Source: Diplocloster modestus (GTDB taxonomy: Bacteria > Bacillota > Clostridia > Lachnospirales > Lachnospiraceae). Taken from it: DNA of 64,000 nucleotides. The translations under genes and the position numbers were made by a program. Positions 52,810 through 61,512 of the stretch are shown one piece after another. Location: positions 57,686 through 121,685 of the forward strand of contig NZ_JAHQCX010000018.1 in NCBI RefSeq assembly GCF_019042245.1. Direction: 5' to 3'. Numbering within the stretch: position 1 is the stretch's first letter; every line of letters starts with the position of its first letter. Under the pieces are notes generated by a model. That model saw only the letters and a program-made list of their open reading frames with translations, was not told the DNA's origin and made no database searches.

Positions 52810-52818
52810 AATATATCA
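52810..52818 (-). promoter_or_regulatory. Extended -10 promoter of the pheromone gene
   Basis: On the minus strand TGATATATT (52818-52810) is an extended -10 element about 23 bases upstream of the ATG. No consensus -35 is present, which fits a promoter that needs an activator such as the LytTR regulator. Confidence 0.45.
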
Positions 52819-52864
52819 TGCACTTTTAAGGAATTCTATAAATTAAGTATTTATTCGAATTATT

Positions 52865-52914
52865 AAAGGTTTAAATAACCTTTTTATATATATTGACAAT
52901 TTCTATGTTATAAT
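52865..52914 (+). promoter_or_regulatory. Kinase promoter region with inverted repeat
   Basis: AAAGGTT (52865-52871) and AACCTTT (52877-52883) form an inverted repeat in the 154-base divergent region between peptide and kinase genes. TTGACA at 52893-52898 and TATAAT at 52909-52914 are both consensus boxes but only 10 bases apart, too close to act as one ordinary promoter. Confidence 0.4.
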
Positions 52915-52941
52915 ATTTAAAAAATTAAAGGGGAAAATGAT

Positions 52942-54267
52942 GTGTATTGGATTGAATATTTAACTCTTATATTAAGTGCTATTTTAGACTTCCTGCTTTT
53001 GTTTATTGTAGCCGATACTTTTATGTTACCTAAATTTACGAAACTCAAATCATACATATTGTTCGGTTTAACCATTGTATTATTGGTTATAATAAATATC
53101 TTCTTGAATGCATCTTATTTAGTTGATATTTTGACAGTATTCATCTTCACTATTTATCTATTTTATTATTTTAAAGGTAGTATTTTATATAAAATAAAAC
53201 TACTAATATTAACGATATTAGCAATCAATGTTATTATGTCTATTGTAAATTTTTCTTTAGAATTTTTTATGAAATGGTCCTATATAGTTTTATCAAATAA
53301 CATTATATACATATATTTACAAAAGTTTATAGACTATATAGTAGTAATAGTTGTATTGAATTTGATATTATCAAGATTAAAAAATAGGTGTTTAAACAAC
53401 AAAAATTACATATTCACCGTTCTTATATTAATGTTTTTAAATATTACAGTATTACTTTCAACTTTTGATTTCTATGCTAAGGCTGATTATTCAAAAGAAT
53501 CTTTCGAAACTTTAATATTAATAATTATTATCGCTAATTTCTTAGTCATAATGATTACTTTATTACTCTTCAACCGCCTCCAGGCCCAACTACTAAAAAT
53601 GCACGAAACCGAAATAAACGCCCTAAACTCCGAGCGTATGTCCGAATACTACAGAAACCTGGCCGGCAACACTGAAGAAATCCGGAAATTCCGCCACGAC
53701 ATGCGATACCATGCCCAAGTCATCGACACCTATCTTACACAAGGTCAGACCATGAAAGCCCGAGACTATCTGCAGACCAACATCGGCCATCTCAGTTACC
53801 GAAACATCATATACATAGAAGGCCTTCCGGTAGTATCCGCGATCCTATCCGACATCCAGGCCAAATGCAAACTATTAAATTACAAATTTGAGCCGGAAGT
53901 ATATGTCAATTACATTCCGATGGAAGACGACGACATTTCCGTTATCATCGGTAATATTCTGACCAATGCCCTGGAAGCCCTGAAAAAGGATAGCACAGAC
54001 GACCGCTTCATTCTCTTCGAAATCAAAGCGACGGCAGAAATAACCATAATCTCCTGCCGAAATCATTACATCGGAAAGCTGCTGCCAAAAGGAAATCTCT
54101 ATCGCACTACCAAACCCAACGCCTCCAACCACGGATATGGATTAAATACTATTCAGGAAAGAGTAAGCAAATACGACGGGGTTATGGAAATCATACCAAA
54201 AAATCAGGTTTTCCACATTCAGATCTTCCTGAAAAATAATGATCCACCATCAACTGCCAAACCGTAA
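52942..54267 (+). CDS. GHKL-domain sensor histidine kinase (ComD/AgrC-like)
   Basis: 441 residues, GTG start with AAAGGGG upstream. Residues 1-~210 contain six or more membrane helices of very AT-rich coding sequence. The cytoplasmic part has the His box IRKFRHDMRYHAQ (His252) and a GHKL ATPase (IIGNILTNALEALKK; NHGYGLNTIQERV). This is the HPK10 layout of peptide-pheromone receptors. It is divergent from the peptide gene and, with the LytTR regulator, forms the two-component part of the circuit. Base composition changes sharply near 53570, at the end of the membrane domain. Confidence 0.92.
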   Translation: MYWIEYLTLILSAILDFLLLFIVADTFMLPKFTKLKSYILFGLTIVLLVIINIFLNASYLVDILTVFIFTIYLFYYFKGSILYKIKLLILTILAINVIMSIVNFSLEFFMKWSYIVLSNNIIYIYLQKFIDYIVVIVVLNLILSRLKNRCLNNKNYIFTVLILMFLNITVLLSTFDFYAKADYSKESFETLILIIIIANFLVIMITLLLFNRLQAQLLKMHETEINALNSERMSEYYRNLAGNTEEIRKFRHDMRYHAQVIDTYLTQGQTMKARDYLQTNIGHLSYRNIIYIEGLPVVSAILSDIQAKCKLLNYKFEPEVYVNYIPMEDDDISVIIGNILTNALEALKKDSTDDRFILFEIKATAEITIISCRNHYIGKLLPKGNLYRTTKPNASNHGYGLNTIQERVSKYDGVMEIIPKNQVFHIQIFLKNNDPPSTAKP

Positions 54268-54357
54268 AAAACTACTACAAAAACGAAGAGACATCGAAGG
54301 TTGAACAAAATGTTCACCTTACCTATATGTGCAGAAAACGCACACAAGGAGGATATC

Positions 54358-55470
54358 ATGAATCATCAAACCCATTTACAAAATCAAAACCGGCGGAAAC
54401 ACTCCCAGGTCCTTTCCTGTATATCCGCCCTTTTCACCGCATTTCTGCTCCTGACAGGCTGCAGCGGCACCGCCGCCTCACCAACCGGTTCATCCGCCGC
54501 CTCAACGGTCCCCTCCGGAACATTGGAAGTCCACTATCTGGACGTAGGGCAGGCAGACTGCACTCTTCTTATCACACAGGACGCCGCCGTCATGATAGAC
54601 GCCGGCAACAGAGACGATGCCCAAACCATCCTTCAATACCTGGAATCCCTTTCCATTGACTCTCTGGATGCCGTAATATTTACCCATCCCCATGAAGATC
54701 ACATTGGATCGGGAGCCGATATCCTGGAAAATATACCTACAGATACCGTCTATATGAATACGGATACCCCTGATTCAAAAGTATACAAGGATTTGGTCAA
54801 CACCGCAAACCAAAAGGGGCTTACCCCCATTCATCCCTCCCAGCACGATACCTTTACCTTCGGAGACTGCCGGCTGGAATTTCTGCAGACAGGAACCGAC
54901 TATGAAGATACGAATGACAATTCCCTGATCTTAACAGTAACCCACGCAGATAACCGCTTCTTATTTACCGGAGACGCAGGTCAGGCGCCGGAAAAAGATC
55001 TTGTGGAGGGTGGGCTGTCCCTTCAAGCAGATGTATTTCAGGCCGGCCATCACGGCAGCGAATATTCCAACTCCTATGTGTTCCTGAGAGCCGTGAATCC
55101 CCCCAACGCCGTAATTTCCTGCGGCAGGGATAATTCCTACGGTCATCCGCACGAAGCCGCTCTCAGCCGATTCCGGGACGTAGGCGCCACCATATACCGC
55201 ACCGACACCATGGGAACCATCATCGCATCCAGTAACGGAACCGACATCACCTTTGACCAGCAGGGTATCAAGAGCGACAGGGACCACGTCGATGATACCA
55301 ATGGTCTTTATGATCTCCCCGAATCTTCCTATATTGGTAATGTAAATTCAAAAAAGTTTCACACCGACGCATGTCCTTCCCTTCCTGCTGAAAAGAACCG
55401 GTTATATTTTAACAGTCGGGATGAAGCGCTGGATGAAGGATACGAACCCTGTCAGAATTGTAAGCCGTGA
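54358..55470 (+). CDS. Metallo-beta-lactamase-fold lipoprotein (ComEC C-terminal-like) with Ada-like metal-binding tail
   Basis: 370 residues from the ATG at 54358, with AAGGAGG upstream; a frame start at 54301 is poorly supported. Lipobox LLTGC (lipid Cys near residue 36). The hydrolase domain has LEVHYLDVGQADCTLL, FTHPHEDHIGS (~residue 110), FTGDAG and FQAGHHGSEYS, the pattern shared with the ComEC/Rec2 MBL domain. The last ~45 residues (FHTDACPSLP ... CQNC) look like an Ada-type two-cysteine metal site. Probably a surface nuclease or phosphodiesterase. It is not a DNA-uptake channel, as membrane segments are missing. Confidence 0.85.
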   Translation: MNHQTHLQNQNRRKHSQVLSCISALFTAFLLLTGCSGTAASPTGSSAASTVPSGTLEVHYLDVGQADCTLLITQDAAVMIDAGNRDDAQTILQYLESLSIDSLDAVIFTHPHEDHIGSGADILENIPTDTVYMNTDTPDSKVYKDLVNTANQKGLTPIHPSQHDTFTFGDCRLEFLQTGTDYEDTNDNSLILTVTHADNRFLFTGDAGQAPEKDLVEGGLSLQADVFQAGHHGSEYSNSYVFLRAVNPPNAVISCGRDNSYGHPHEAALSRFRDVGATIYRTDTMGTIIASSNGTDITFDQQGIKSDRDHVDDTNGLYDLPESSYIGNVNSKKFHTDACPSLPAEKNRLYFNSRDEALDEGYEPCQNCKP

Positions 55471-55579
55471 TTTACCTCCCAGAAACTACCATTGGCTCCC
55501 TTTCTATTTTATGTTATTATCTTTTTGTAACAAATATGTAACAATTATGTAATATTTATAAGAAAGAGAGGTACTACAT

Positions 55580-56302
55580 ATGTATCAAATGGCAGCTATG
55601 CTTCTGGCAACTACAATCGCAGGCTCTTCTGCAACCGGTGGAATGCCCACCGCTGATTTAAATAAAATCTGCAACCAGCCCGGAACAAAAGATTGTCCCA
55701 TCGTCCAGCAGGTTACGGGAACGAGCCTGGAAGATTTAAAACAACAATTAAAAGATATGGGTATCCAGATTGACTGGAATAACTGTCCGGACTTCAATTT
55801 CCCCGGTGTTGACATGCCCAATCCGGACAAGCCCGAGACAGATAAACCTGAGACGGATAAACCCGAGATCACTCCTCCGCAGACCGATCAGCCCGGTACC
55901 GAATCCCCCGATGAGACTCCTTCTGAAAACAGCTATGCAAAACAGGTCGCAGATCTGGTAAATGAAGAAAGAGCCAAGGTGGGACTGGCGCCGCTTACCT
56001 TTGATCTGAATATCTCCTCCGCAGCGCAGACCCGGGCCAGAGAAATCGAGACTTCCTTCTCACATACCAGACCCAATGGTTCTTCCTTCAGCTCTGTTCT
56101 GAGCGAAGCCGGAATCAGCTTCCGCGGCGCAGGTGAAAATATTGCGTGGGGTCAGAGAAGTCCACAGGAAGTGGTAACCGGATGGATGAACTCCGATGGA
56201 CACCGCGCGAATATTTTAAATAAAAACTACACCTCCATCGGTGTTGGTTACTATCAGAACGGTTCCGGTACGAATTACTGGACTCAGTTATTTACTTACT
56301 AA
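55580..56302 (+). CDS. CAP-domain (SCP/PR-1, YkwD-like) secreted protein
   Basis: 240 residues, ATG with AGAGAGG upstream. The N-terminus is hydrophobic without a clear basic start (MYQMAAMLLATTIAGSSATG), a weak signal. A Pro/Asp/Lys/Thr linker with DKPET repeats (~80-115) leads to a CAP domain: VADLVNEERAKVGLAPL, FSHTRPNGSSF, GENIAWGQRSPQEVVTGWMN and HRANILNKNYTSIGVG. CAP proteins are common cell-surface proteins of sporulating Firmicutes; biochemical role unclear. Confidence 0.9.
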   Translation: MYQMAAMLLATTIAGSSATGGMPTADLNKICNQPGTKDCPIVQQVTGTSLEDLKQQLKDMGIQIDWNNCPDFNFPGVDMPNPDKPETDKPETDKPEITPPQTDQPGTESPDETPSENSYAKQVADLVNEERAKVGLAPLTFDLNISSAAQTRAREIETSFSHTRPNGSSFSSVLSEAGISFRGAGENIAWGQRSPQEVVTGWMNSDGHRANILNKNYTSIGVGYYQNGSGTNYWTQLFTY

Positions 56303-56304
56303 AC

Positions 56305-56441
56305 TATACATTATTGAGCAGCGAATGCTGCGAACCCGCCCGAAGGGCATGCATTAAGGGATGCTGTAAAGTATACATTATCGAGCAGCGAATGCTGCAA
56401 ACCCGCCCGAAGGGCATGCATGAATGGGATACTGTTCCGTA
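56305..56441 (+). repeat. Dispersed two-hairpin repeat, two tandem units
   Basis: Unit 1 (56305-56371) and unit 2 (56372-56441) are ~67 bp each and about 85-90% alike. Both contain GCAGCGAATGCTGC and GCCCGAAGGGC hairpins and start TATACATTAT. An inverted pair of related units is at 39189-39328. No T-run and no reading frame, so it is neither an ordinary terminator nor a gene. Confidence 0.88.
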
Positions 56442-56484
56442 TAATTATTATTTCTGATTAAAAACAAATTTTAACTAAAACAGA

Positions 56485-56534
56485 CCGCTGCAAAAAGGAT
56501 ATTTCCCCCTCCTTTTTGCAGCGGCCTTTCTCTT
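56485..56534. terminator. Strong terminator between the convergent CAP and MATE genes
   Basis: A perfect 15-bp stem, CCGCTGCAAAAAGGA (56485-56499) and TCCTTTTTGCAGCGG (56510-56524), has a 10-base loop. It is followed by CCTTTCTCTTC on the plus strand and by a T-rich run on the minus strand, so it probably works in both directions. Confidence 0.85.
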
Positions 56535-56591
56535 CACTTCTAATCCTACAGATCAACCGGACTGATTCATTTTCCGGATCAACCGGACTGT

Positions 56592-57980
56592 TTAATTTTC
56601 CGCAGCAGCCAGCACCTGTTCCTGCTCATTTTCCAACTGCCTTTCCTTCCAGCGCCCCATAAAATCTTTTATTAAGGAATAATAGGCGATGATAAGAGGT
56701 ACCGATGCACAGAGCCACGCAAACGGGCTGGCCAGGCAGATCACCATATAGCTGCCAATCCCTTTCCCCACGAATGCCACGACTACACGGGCGAAAAGCT
56801 CACAGCCGCCGGCGATCAGGGGAACTACGCCGCGTCCCATCCCCTGCAGTGCGTTCCGATATACAAACAACAGTCCCAGCAGCCATTCAAATACGCCATT
56901 TGCCACCAGATAAATTCCGGCGTAGTGCAGGATTTCATCGGTCGGATCCGTTATGAACAGGCGGACCAGCCAATTACCGGCCAACAGCATAATCGCCATA
57001 GCGAAGAAACCGAACACAAAGGACAGCATCACACTTTTCTTTATCCCTTCCCTGATTCTGGGAATATGGCCCGCGCCCAGGTTCTGGGCACAGAAGGTGG
57101 ATACGGTCACACCGAGTGAGGGGAGCGCCTGCACTACCAGCTGTTCCATCTTATTGGCTGCAGTATAGGCAGCTACCACGGTTGAACCGAACACATTTAG
57201 CGCGCTCTGCAGAATGATTGCGCCTACGGCTGTTATCGAAAACTGCAGCGCCATCGGAAGGCCCAGGGAAATCTGATATTTCACACAGTTCTTCTCCAGA
57301 CGCCAGTGTTCCCTATGTATCCGAAGATTCGGAAACTTTTTAAACATATAGATGAGACAAAGCACACCGGCGATTCCCTGTGACAAAATGGTGGCGTAAG
57401 CCGCTCCCTTAACTCCCATGTAAAAAACAATAATAAACAGCAGATCCAGAAAAATATTCAGTACCGCCGAAATAATGAGAAAGTATAGGGGCGTCTTACT
57501 GTCACCCACTGCACGCATAATGCTGGCCAGCAGATTATATAGCACAACCGCTCCTGTACCGGCGCAGATAACCACGATATAATCATAGGCATCCTGAATG
57601 ATATCTTCCGGCGTATTCATTAATTCCAGGAGCGGGCGCATACCGATGATACTGATCGCCGTAATCACGATGGTAATCACGATCGATAAGACATAGGCCG
57701 AAGCCACGGTCTTTTTCATCCCCTCCACGTCTCCTGCTCCAAACCGCTGCGCGGTTAATACCGTAAATCCCGCTGTCAGCCCAAGCATAAATCCCTGGAT
57801 TAAAAACATAATCGTCCCTGTGGACCCCACGGCTGCCAAAGCCTGGACCCCCACATACCGGCCCACGATTATGGTGTCAACCATATTATACAACTGCTGA
57901 AATACATTTCCAATTAAAAGAGGAACCGTAAACCATAAAATCAGCTTCATCGGGCTCCCCTTGGTCATATCTCTTTCCAT
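56592..57980 (-). CDS. MATE-family multidrug/cation efflux transporter
   Basis: 462 residues, ATG with GAGGG upstream. Twelve membrane segments in two similar halves. N-terminal MILWFTVPLLIGNVFQQLYNMVDTIIVGRYVG (in parts KLILWFTVPLLIGNVF and NMVDTIIVGRYVG) is typical of the DinF/NorM family, and the second half begins GLPMALQFSITAVGAIILQ. It exports drugs or metabolites in exchange for Na+ or H+. A pair of direct repeats upstream suggests a dedicated regulator. Confidence 0.93.
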   Translation of the reverse strand: MERDMTKGSPMKLILWFTVPLLIGNVFQQLYNMVDTIIVGRYVGVQALAAVGSTGTIMFLIQGFMLGLTAGFTVLTAQRFGAGDVEGMKKTVASAYVLSIVITIVITAISIIGMRPLLELMNTPEDIIQDAYDYIVVICAGTGAVVLYNLLASIMRAVGDSKTPLYFLIISAVLNIFLDLLFIIVFYMGVKGAAYATILSQGIAGVLCLIYMFKKFPNLRIHREHWRLEKNCVKYQISLGLPMALQFSITAVGAIILQSALNVFGSTVVAAYTAANKMEQLVVQALPSLGVTVSTFCAQNLGAGHIPRIREGIKKSVMLSFVFGFFAMAIMLLAGNWLVRLFITDPTDEILHYAGIYLVANGVFEWLLGLLFVYRNALQGMGRGVVPLIAGGCELFARVVVAFVGKGIGSYMVICLASPFAWLCASVPLIIAYYSLIKDFMGRWKERQLENEQEQVLAAAEN

Positions 57981-58027
57981 GTGAATCCCTCGCTATCCTT
58001 TCAATTTAAATGTATTCTTCCTGAGCT

Positions 58028-58067
58028 TCATTGAAGTAAAATACTTGCTTCTGAATCTCATTGAAGT
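58028..58067. promoter_or_regulatory. Direct repeats upstream of the MATE gene
   Basis: TCATTGAAGT occurs at 58028-58037 and 58058-58067, 30 bp apart, about 50-90 bases upstream of the MATE start. The first copy lies in CTTCATTGAAG, close to a palindrome. Candidate operator; the regulator is not identified. Confidence 0.4.
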
Positions 58068-58112
58068 TAATACAGAATAGCACAGTTTTTTCCAACTAGA
58101 AAGAGACATAGT

Positions 58113-58130
58113 ATACAATAATAATTGTAT
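58113..58130. repeat. Small inverted repeat after the decarboxylase gene
   Basis: ATACAAT (58113-58119) and ATTGTAT (58124-58130) flank a 4-base loop, shortly downstream of the decarboxylase-family stop. It may be a weak minus-strand termination or an operator for the MATE gene. Confidence 0.35.
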
Positions 58131-58146
58131 TTTTCCGTTAATATGA

Positions 58147-59613
58147 TCAGTTTTCACAGCGCCTGATCTCGTCCAGAATTTCGATCGATTCCGCCGTAAA
58201 ATCTTTCATTCCCTGAACATTGATTCCTTGTTCTTTCGCCCGGCAGATCAGCTCCACGGCCTTATTTGAGATAATCTCCCCAGGCGCGATCAACGGTATC
58301 CCCGGAGGATATTGATATACGAATTCTCCGCTGACAGACCCTGCGCTATCCTCCAGCAGGACACTCTTTTTTCTGTACTGATCTGCTTTCCAGATAGTCA
58401 TGGCGGTTTCATTTGCCATCTCAGCATCTTCATCAGCGGTATCGGCCGCCTCTGCATAATCACGATACTTCCCATCCGCCACACACTGCCGGTCGATCTC
58501 CATCAATGCGCTTGTAAGCCTCTGAAAGCCCTCTTTTGTGTCCGCAATGCTCGTAAGTGCCAGAACATAGCCTGACGTTTCCATTTCCATTTCCAGATGA
58601 TATCTATCTCTCAAAAGGCTGCTCAATTCTTTTCCGTTCACATTCGCCCCGGCTGTAGTGATCAACAGCTTGGACGGATCCAGATCTGCCCCTCCGCGCC
58701 TGACAGCATCTTCTTTGCTAAATAAATGCAACTTCTGCATATGGCTCAGCTGATCTCTGACAACAGAAAGTTTATGGTAAAATGCGTCAAATAACTCCTC
58801 TTTTCTCCGGGCCAGTAATCCGATACAGCTGTCGATACTGGACATCAATACATAAGAAGGACTGCTGGTCTGGTAGATACTCAGATACCTGCGGATCTTT
58901 TCCCGGTCGGCCAATGACCCGTTCAAATGTATCAGCGCTGTCTGGGTCATGGAAGGCAGCGTTTTGTGCAGACTGTGGATAACTACGTCCGCGCCTTTCC
59001 CGACAGAATTCTTAGGAAACCGCGGATCAAACCCAAAATGTGCCCCATGTGCCTCGTCCACAATTAACGGAATTCCACATTTGTGGACGATTTCCACAAC
59101 TTTATCCACATTTGACACAACACCGTCATAAGTGGGCGAAGTCATTACTATTGCTTGTGTATCGGGATTTTCTTTCAGCAGTTTTTTTAAGTTATCCACA
59201 GGTAATCCACAATTTACACCATTTACGGGATCCATGCGGGGCATCCAGTAGATAACTTCCAGATCATTTAAAAAGGCGGCATGATATACCGCCTTGTGAC
59301 AATTTCTTGCCATAATTATTTTGCCGCCCCGGGTCGTACAGCCGGCGATCGCACTGAGCAGGCCGGCCGTACTGCCATTGACCAGAAAATGAGTCTCCGA
59401 TGATCCATATAACATAGCCGCACGTTCCTGTGCTTCCTTCAAAATCCCTTCCGCATGATGCAGGTTATCAAAGCCGTCAATCTCCGTAATGTCAATGCCG
59501 AATGGATCTTCAAAAGGATACAGCATCTGCCTTTTATGTCCCGGCATATGGAACCCGTAAAAATCCGAACGGCCGTAAGCCTGCAGCTTGGCATACAGAT
59601 TACTATTCATCAT
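58147..59613 (-). CDS. Orn/Lys/Arg decarboxylase-family PLP enzyme
   Basis: 488 residues from the ATG at 59613 (next ATG at 59610), with GGAAG upstream; the start overlaps the stop of the upstream leucine-rich-repeat gene. PLP-fold motifs: YGFHMPGHKRQ at the N-terminus, LVNGSTAGLLSAI, VIVDEAHGAH-like LIVDEAHGAHFGF and the Schiff-base lysine in VIHSLHKTLPSMTQ. The C-terminal domain has VYQYPPGIPLIAPGE. The family (SpeA/Cad/YaaO-like) makes polyamine precursors from basic amino acids. Exact substrate not predictable. Confidence 0.9.
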   Translation of the reverse strand: MMNSNLYAKLQAYGRSDFYGFHMPGHKRQMLYPFEDPFGIDITEIDGFDNLHHAEGILKEAQERAAMLYGSSETHFLVNGSTAGLLSAIAGCTTRGGKIIMARNCHKAVYHAAFLNDLEVIYWMPRMDPVNGVNCGLPVDNLKKLLKENPDTQAIVMTSPTYDGVVSNVDKVVEIVHKCGIPLIVDEAHGAHFGFDPRFPKNSVGKGADVVIHSLHKTLPSMTQTALIHLNGSLADREKIRRYLSIYQTSSPSYVLMSSIDSCIGLLARRKEELFDAFYHKLSVVRDQLSHMQKLHLFSKEDAVRRGGADLDPSKLLITTAGANVNGKELSSLLRDRYHLEMEMETSGYVLALTSIADTKEGFQRLTSALMEIDRQCVADGKYRDYAEAADTADEDAEMANETAMTIWKADQYRKKSVLLEDSAGSVSGEFVYQYPPGIPLIAPGEIISNKAVELICRAKEQGINVQGMKDFTAESIEILDEIRRCEN

Positions 59614-61273
59614 AATTATAAACTTCCACACCTTCCAATTGCAGCTGCTCCAGTACACTGGTATCTGTCACCGGATTACCGGATACATCCACATACGTCA
59701 GATTGCCAAGAACGGCGAGTTTGGAGATATCCTGCACCTTATTCAGAGAAATATCCAGATACTCCAACTGGCCCAGACCTTCCACAAAGTCTATATTTGA
59801 TATGCCGTTTTCAGAAATACCCAGGTGCGTCAGACTGGTCAGGTTAGCCAAACTGTCTGTATCACAATAAAGGGTACACCAGTTCATATTCAATCTCTCC
59901 AGCTGATTCAGGGAACAGATATTGACAAAATTATTCTCATCAAAGCTGCCGCTGTAAAAGCTGATTTCTTTCAGCTGTGGCAGATTATTTATATTCAGGG
60001 CGGACAGATCCATAAAGTAACCCAATTCCAGACTTTCCAGATTCGTCAAAGTAGTTAAGTCCGGAATTTCCTCAGCGTAATCCAGATCCACACTGAGCTC
60101 TGTGAGGCCCGCGCATTGGGAGATCGGGCTCAAATCTTTGAGTGCTTCATTATAAAAGAGATCCAGATATTTTAAATTCGGAAGATTCTGTACACCTTCC
60201 AGAGAATTGATTACATAATTCTCTTCAATGGACAATCGTTCCAAACTGGTTAATGGAAGGATATCCTCCAGGTTTGTAAAGCTGGAATTGTACAAATTCA
60301 GCTCTTTCAGATTCGTAAATTGATCCAAACCGCTTAAATCTGTAATATAATCTATCCCAATCCCCTCCAGCTGAGGAAAATCGTTAAATACATCCAGGTC
60401 GCTGTAACCATAGACCGTGTTATATAAAAATAAACCTCTTAAATTCTGCAAAGCCTTATAGGAGGAAACGTCCTCCAGATATGCACCGTCCAGCACCAGC
60501 CTGGTCAGACCTTTGAAGCGAGCCAGATCTTCGGCCTCAAGGTACGTGTCCTCCACATAGGTATAGTTCACGTAATCGTCAAAATACTCATCGCTGCCGT
60601 CATAATCATAATAATCCCTGTCACTGAAAAAAATATCAATACTGCCGTCATCATAGTTATCTGAAATCTTCAGGTACCGGATCGCGCTGATTTCTTCCTC
60701 TGTCACAGCCGCCGACGGCTTATCAAATATAGCCTCCATAATTTGATCAATTCCATCATTTGAACTGAATTCTGTGGATGGATAATTATTTTGCGGAGGC
60801 TCCGTCAATGTATATTCCTGATGATAGAAGCGATTGGCCGCATTCTGAAATGCCATAACCGTAGCCCCGATCAGAACCACTACGACGCAGATTCCCAGAA
60901 TAACTGTAAGCACCCATTTATTACTCTTACTGGCATTAGTGCCGGCCGCCCCTCTCCCTGGGAAGGAATCATAGGGATTATATTGTGAGCCGGCCTGTCT
61001 GGCTGGTCCTGAATTGCTCATATGTGAGGTATTCTGATTCGAATTCGAGGAAGAACGATTCGAATCGGATGTGCTTCCTGCCGACCCCTGTGCATTTTGT
61101 TTTTGATACGGCGGTCCTGCATATTTCTGGGAATTAGCTGTATTCGTGTTGCCGTACGTATTAAATGTTGCCGGTGTTCCCTTCCTATTTCTCAATTTCT
61201 TTCCGCAGAAAGTACACTTTTTTGCATTGGGCTCCAATGGCATCCCGCATTCCGGACATCGGTTATAATCCAT
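59603..61273 (-). CDS. Zinc-ribbon, membrane-anchored leucine-rich-repeat protein
   Basis: 556 residues from the ATG at 61273 with AAGGAG upstream; a longer frame to 61387 lacks a site. Residues 5-24 are a zinc ribbon (CPECG ... CTFCGKK). A Ser/Asn/Gln-rich low-complexity linker (~33-115) precedes one membrane helix (~119-141, WVLTVILGICVVVVLIGATV). From ~225 to the end there are about 12 leucine-rich repeats of ~22 residues of the internalin/SDS22 type (LTNLKELNLYNSSFTNLEDI). The zinc ribbon should be cytoplasmic and the repeats outside. Ligand unknown. Confidence 0.85.
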   Translation of the reverse strand: MDYNRCPECGMPLEPNAKKCTFCGKKLRNRKGTPATFNTYGNTNTANSQKYAGPPYQKQNAQGSAGSTSDSNRSSSNSNQNTSHMSNSGPARQAGSQYNPYDSFPGRGAAGTNASKSNKWVLTVILGICVVVVLIGATVMAFQNAANRFYHQEYTLTEPPQNNYPSTEFSSNDGIDQIMEAIFDKPSAAVTEEEISAIRYLKISDNYDDGSIDIFFSDRDYYDYDGSDEYFDDYVNYTYVEDTYLEAEDLARFKGLTRLVLDGAYLEDVSSYKALQNLRGLFLYNTVYGYSDLDVFNDFPQLEGIGIDYITDLSGLDQFTNLKELNLYNSSFTNLEDILPLTSLERLSIEENYVINSLEGVQNLPNLKYLDLFYNEALKDLSPISQCAGLTELSVDLDYAEEIPDLTTLTNLESLELGYFMDLSALNINNLPQLKEISFYSGSFDENNFVNICSLNQLERLNMNWCTLYCDTDSLANLTSLTHLGISENGISNIDFVEGLGQLEYLDISLNKVQDISKLAVLGNLTYVDVSGNPVTDTSVLEQLQLEGVEVYNYDE

Positions 61274-61512
61274 ATTGAAATCTCCTTGTACTTTAATATA
61301 TGTATACCTGAACTTACAGAAACGTCTCTCATCATACGGATCTAAAATAATTATACGGATATTTGTAATAAAAAGCAAACAAAACACTTGGTTTCAAAAT
61401 AATAAAGTCTTTACATGACTGTTGTGAATTGGAATTCACTGACTCGATCAATCACATATTCTCAATCTAAAAAGGCACATAGCCGTTAAACTATATACCT
61501 TTCTTAGAATTA

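Noticed and set aside
52893..52914. Consensus promoter TTGACA plus TATAAT for the kinase gene
   Set aside because: The two boxes are only 10 bases apart, so they cannot form one ordinary sigma-A promoter; each may belong to another arrangement.
54358..55470. Competence DNA-uptake channel ComEC
   Set aside because: Only the MBL-type domain is present, on a lipoprotein without the membrane channel region, so it is not a ComEC channel.
56305..56441. Tandem repeats that could suggest a small CRISPR array
   Set aside because: There are only two contiguous ~67-bp units without unique spacers, the repeats are hairpin-rich blocks with scattered differences, and no cas genes are present.
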